A DNA stretch of 64,000 bases from Allomesorhizobium camelthorni. GTDB lineage: Bacteria; Pseudomonadota; Alphaproteobacteria; Rhizobiales; Rhizobiaceae. Where the stretch lies: NCBI RefSeq assembly GCF_011045125.1, contig NZ_JAAKZF010000004.1, positions 124,001 to 188,000 on the forward strand, written 5' to 3'. Every line of letters starts with the position of its first letter. Position 1 is the first letter of the stretch. Positions 62,738 to 64,000 of this stretch are shown one piece after another. A program made the position numbers and the translations under genes. A model generated the notes under the pieces. That model had not been told where the DNA came from and searched no databases. It worked only from the letters and a program-made list of their open reading frames with translations.

Positions 62738-64000
62738 TCAGGCGGCTTCCGGCAGCCAGATGGTGAAGATGGTGCCGCTTCCCGGTTCGCTCTCGGCGGA
62801 GATCTTTCCGCCCTGACGGGTGACCAGCGTCTGGCTTATCGAGAGTCCGAGCCCGGTGCCTTCGCGACGCTTGGTCGTGTAGAAGGGATCGAACACTTTG
62901 TGCATGACCTCTCTCGACATGCCGATCCCGGTGTCGGCGACCTCTATCGCCACGCCGGGTCGTCCGTCCTGGTCGGCGTCGAGCGTGCGCAGGCGAAGGT
63001 CGCCGCCGTCCGGCATGGCATGGATGGCGTTTACGATGAGGTTGACCAGGACCTGCTGCAGTTCGGTCCTGTTCATCAGGATCAGCCGCGTCGACTGGTC
63101 TGATCTCGTCACCACGATCTCAGCCTTGTTGAGCAGGTGCTGCACGAGCGGAAGACAGTCGGAGAGGACCTCTTTCGGGGCATGGCGTTCGACATAGCCG
63201 GCATATTCCTCGGGCTTGGCGAACTGGAGCAGCTTGGTAACGATCTGGCTGATGCGCTGGACCTGCTCGTCGAGCAGGCGGAATTCCGTCTTCGCCTCGT
63301 CGGCCCGGTCGCCCATCACGCTGCGGACGACTTCCAGATTGCCCTGCATCACCGCGATGGGATTGTTGATCTCGTGCGCGACGCCCGCGGTGATCTCGCC
63401 GATGGCCGCAAGCTTCTCCGACATGATGAGTTGCTTGGTCGTGGCTTCGAGCTTGCGGTTGGCCAGTTGCAATTCGCGCGTGCGCTCCTCGACGCGCGCG
63501 TTCAGCTCTTCGTTCCAGGAGCGCAATTCGCGGTCGCGATCCTGCAACTGGTCAAGCAGGTGATCGAGATGAAGCGCCACCCGGCCAATCTCGTCCTTGG
63601 CTTCGACGGGACCGGTTCGCGCGCCGAGATCGCCACTCTCTACTTTGGCGATGGTCCCGGTCATCCGCTCCAGCGGCATGAAGATGCCGCGCGCCCAACG
63701 CAGGAAGATCGGAATGCTGACGGCCGCAATCGCCAGGAAGGCGAGTGCGATGGTCAAAAGCGTCTCGTATTTGGCTTGCGTGAACGGCGCTTCCAGGAAG
63801 CCGACATAAAGCATGCCGACGCGTTTGCCGAAGCTGTCCAGGATCGGCTCGTAGGCCGAGATGTACCAGTCGTTGACCACGAAGGCGCTGTCGAGCCAGG
63901 TCCGCCCACTGTCGAGGACGGCCGATCGCACGATGGCCGAAACGCGCGTTCCGAGTGCGCGCCGGTCCTCAAACAGCCGGACATTGGTGCTGATGCGCAC
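62738..64000 (-). CDS. sensor histidine kinase, partial (cut by right edge)
   Basis: The C-terminal 420 residues of a two-component sensor kinase; the start lies beyond the window. The visible part begins in a periplasmic Cache-like sensor domain (VVNDWYISAYEPILDSFGKR), then a membrane segment (about residues 80-100 of the fragment), HAMP linker, coiled coil, H-box with phospho-accepting H209 (AGVAHEINNP), and an HATPase domain with N, G1 (VADTGIGM) and G2 (GTGLGLSIS) boxes. It probably regulates the OFA transporter with a response regulator encoded outside the window. Confidence 0.88.
   Translation of the reverse strand: MRISTNVRLFEDRRALGTRVSAIVRSAVLDSGRTWLDSAFVVNDWYISAYEPILDSFGKRVGMLYVGFLEAPFTQAKYETLLTIALAFLAIAAVSIPIFLRWARGIFMPLERMTGTIAKVESGDLGARTGPVEAKDEIGRVALHLDHLLDQLQDRDRELRSWNEELNARVEERTRELQLANRKLEATTKQLIMSEKLAAIGEITAGVAHEINNPIAVMQGNLEVVRSVMGDRADEAKTEFRLLDEQVQRISQIVTKLLQFAKPEEYAGYVERHAPKEVLSDCLPLVQHLLNKAEIVVTRSDQSTRLILMNRTELQQVLVNLIVNAIHAMPDGGDLRLRTLDADQDGRPGVAIEVADTGIGMSREVMHKVFDPFYTTKRREGTGLGLSISQTLVTRQGGKISAESEPGSGTIFTIWLPEAA

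Overview
The window is GC-rich, densely coded DNA from an alphaproteobacterium, most likely a Rhizobiales member of the Mesorhizobium/Phyllobacteriaceae type. The basis is gene content and order: a Rhizobium-style rhamnose locus (rhaDI divergent from rhaRSTPQUK), an ehu/enuR/asnC/ssd/atf ectoine gene set, a C-terminally short FtsZ2, many ABC and TRAP transporters, and GC-rich palindromic intergenic repeats. No rRNA, tRNA, CRISPR array, prophage or insertion sequence was recognised. The organism assignment is inference; the gene content was read from the sequence.

Layout. (1) 1-9.3 kb: ectoine/hydroxyectoine uptake and catabolism. ehuA-ehuB run leftwards; a DoeX-type Lrp/AsnC regulator and the MocR-type regulator EnuR are divergent; then come the semialdehyde dehydrogenase, the class III aminotransferase and an MDR oxidoreductase. 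A vapBC module sits inside the set. ehuCD and the ring-opening enzymes EutDE/DoeAB are not visible and probably lie beyond the left edge. (2) 9.4-16.9 kb: a ribose-type sugar ABC transporter with gluconokinase and a LacI regulator. The operon is interrupted by an antisense brnTA toxin-antitoxin pair. (3) 16.9-22.4 kb: a BTAD/SARP-like TPR regulator, then an Lrp regulator divergent from a cysteine-desulfurase-like enzyme and a persulfide-dioxygenase-like hydrolase. (4) 22.5-30.3 kb: ftsZ2, ddl, a small proline-rich ORF, and the prkA-yeaH-spoVR stress operon. (5) 30.3-36.6 kb: the urea transporter operon urtABCDE, with a textbook sigma-54 promoter and an extra 85-codon ORF between urtD and urtE. 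(6) 36.9-44.6 kb: an IorAB-type molybdenum hydroxylase, an FAH-family hydrolase, a NitT/TauT-type ABC transporter and its GntR regulator. (7) 44.6-55.5 kb: the complete L-rhamnose uptake and catabolic locus. (8) 55.6-60.7 kb: a quinate/shikimate-type module (AroQ, TRAP DctPQM, AroE, TetR). (9) 60.8-64.0 kb: an OFA-family MFS transporter and a sensor histidine kinase cut by the right edge.

Most of the window is scavenging capacity: separate uptake-plus-catabolism cassettes for ectoines, a sugar or aldonate, urea, an unknown aromatic or organic acid, rhamnose, and quinate/shikimate. Each has a local regulator and usually a visible operator. Seven strong GC-rich hairpin repeats of two families lie between genes, mostly inside operons, and may tune relative mRNA levels. 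The least conventional stretch is ftsZ2-ddl-prkA-yeaH-spoVR, where an accessory division protein and a peptidoglycan precursor ligase sit next to a stress kinase operon.
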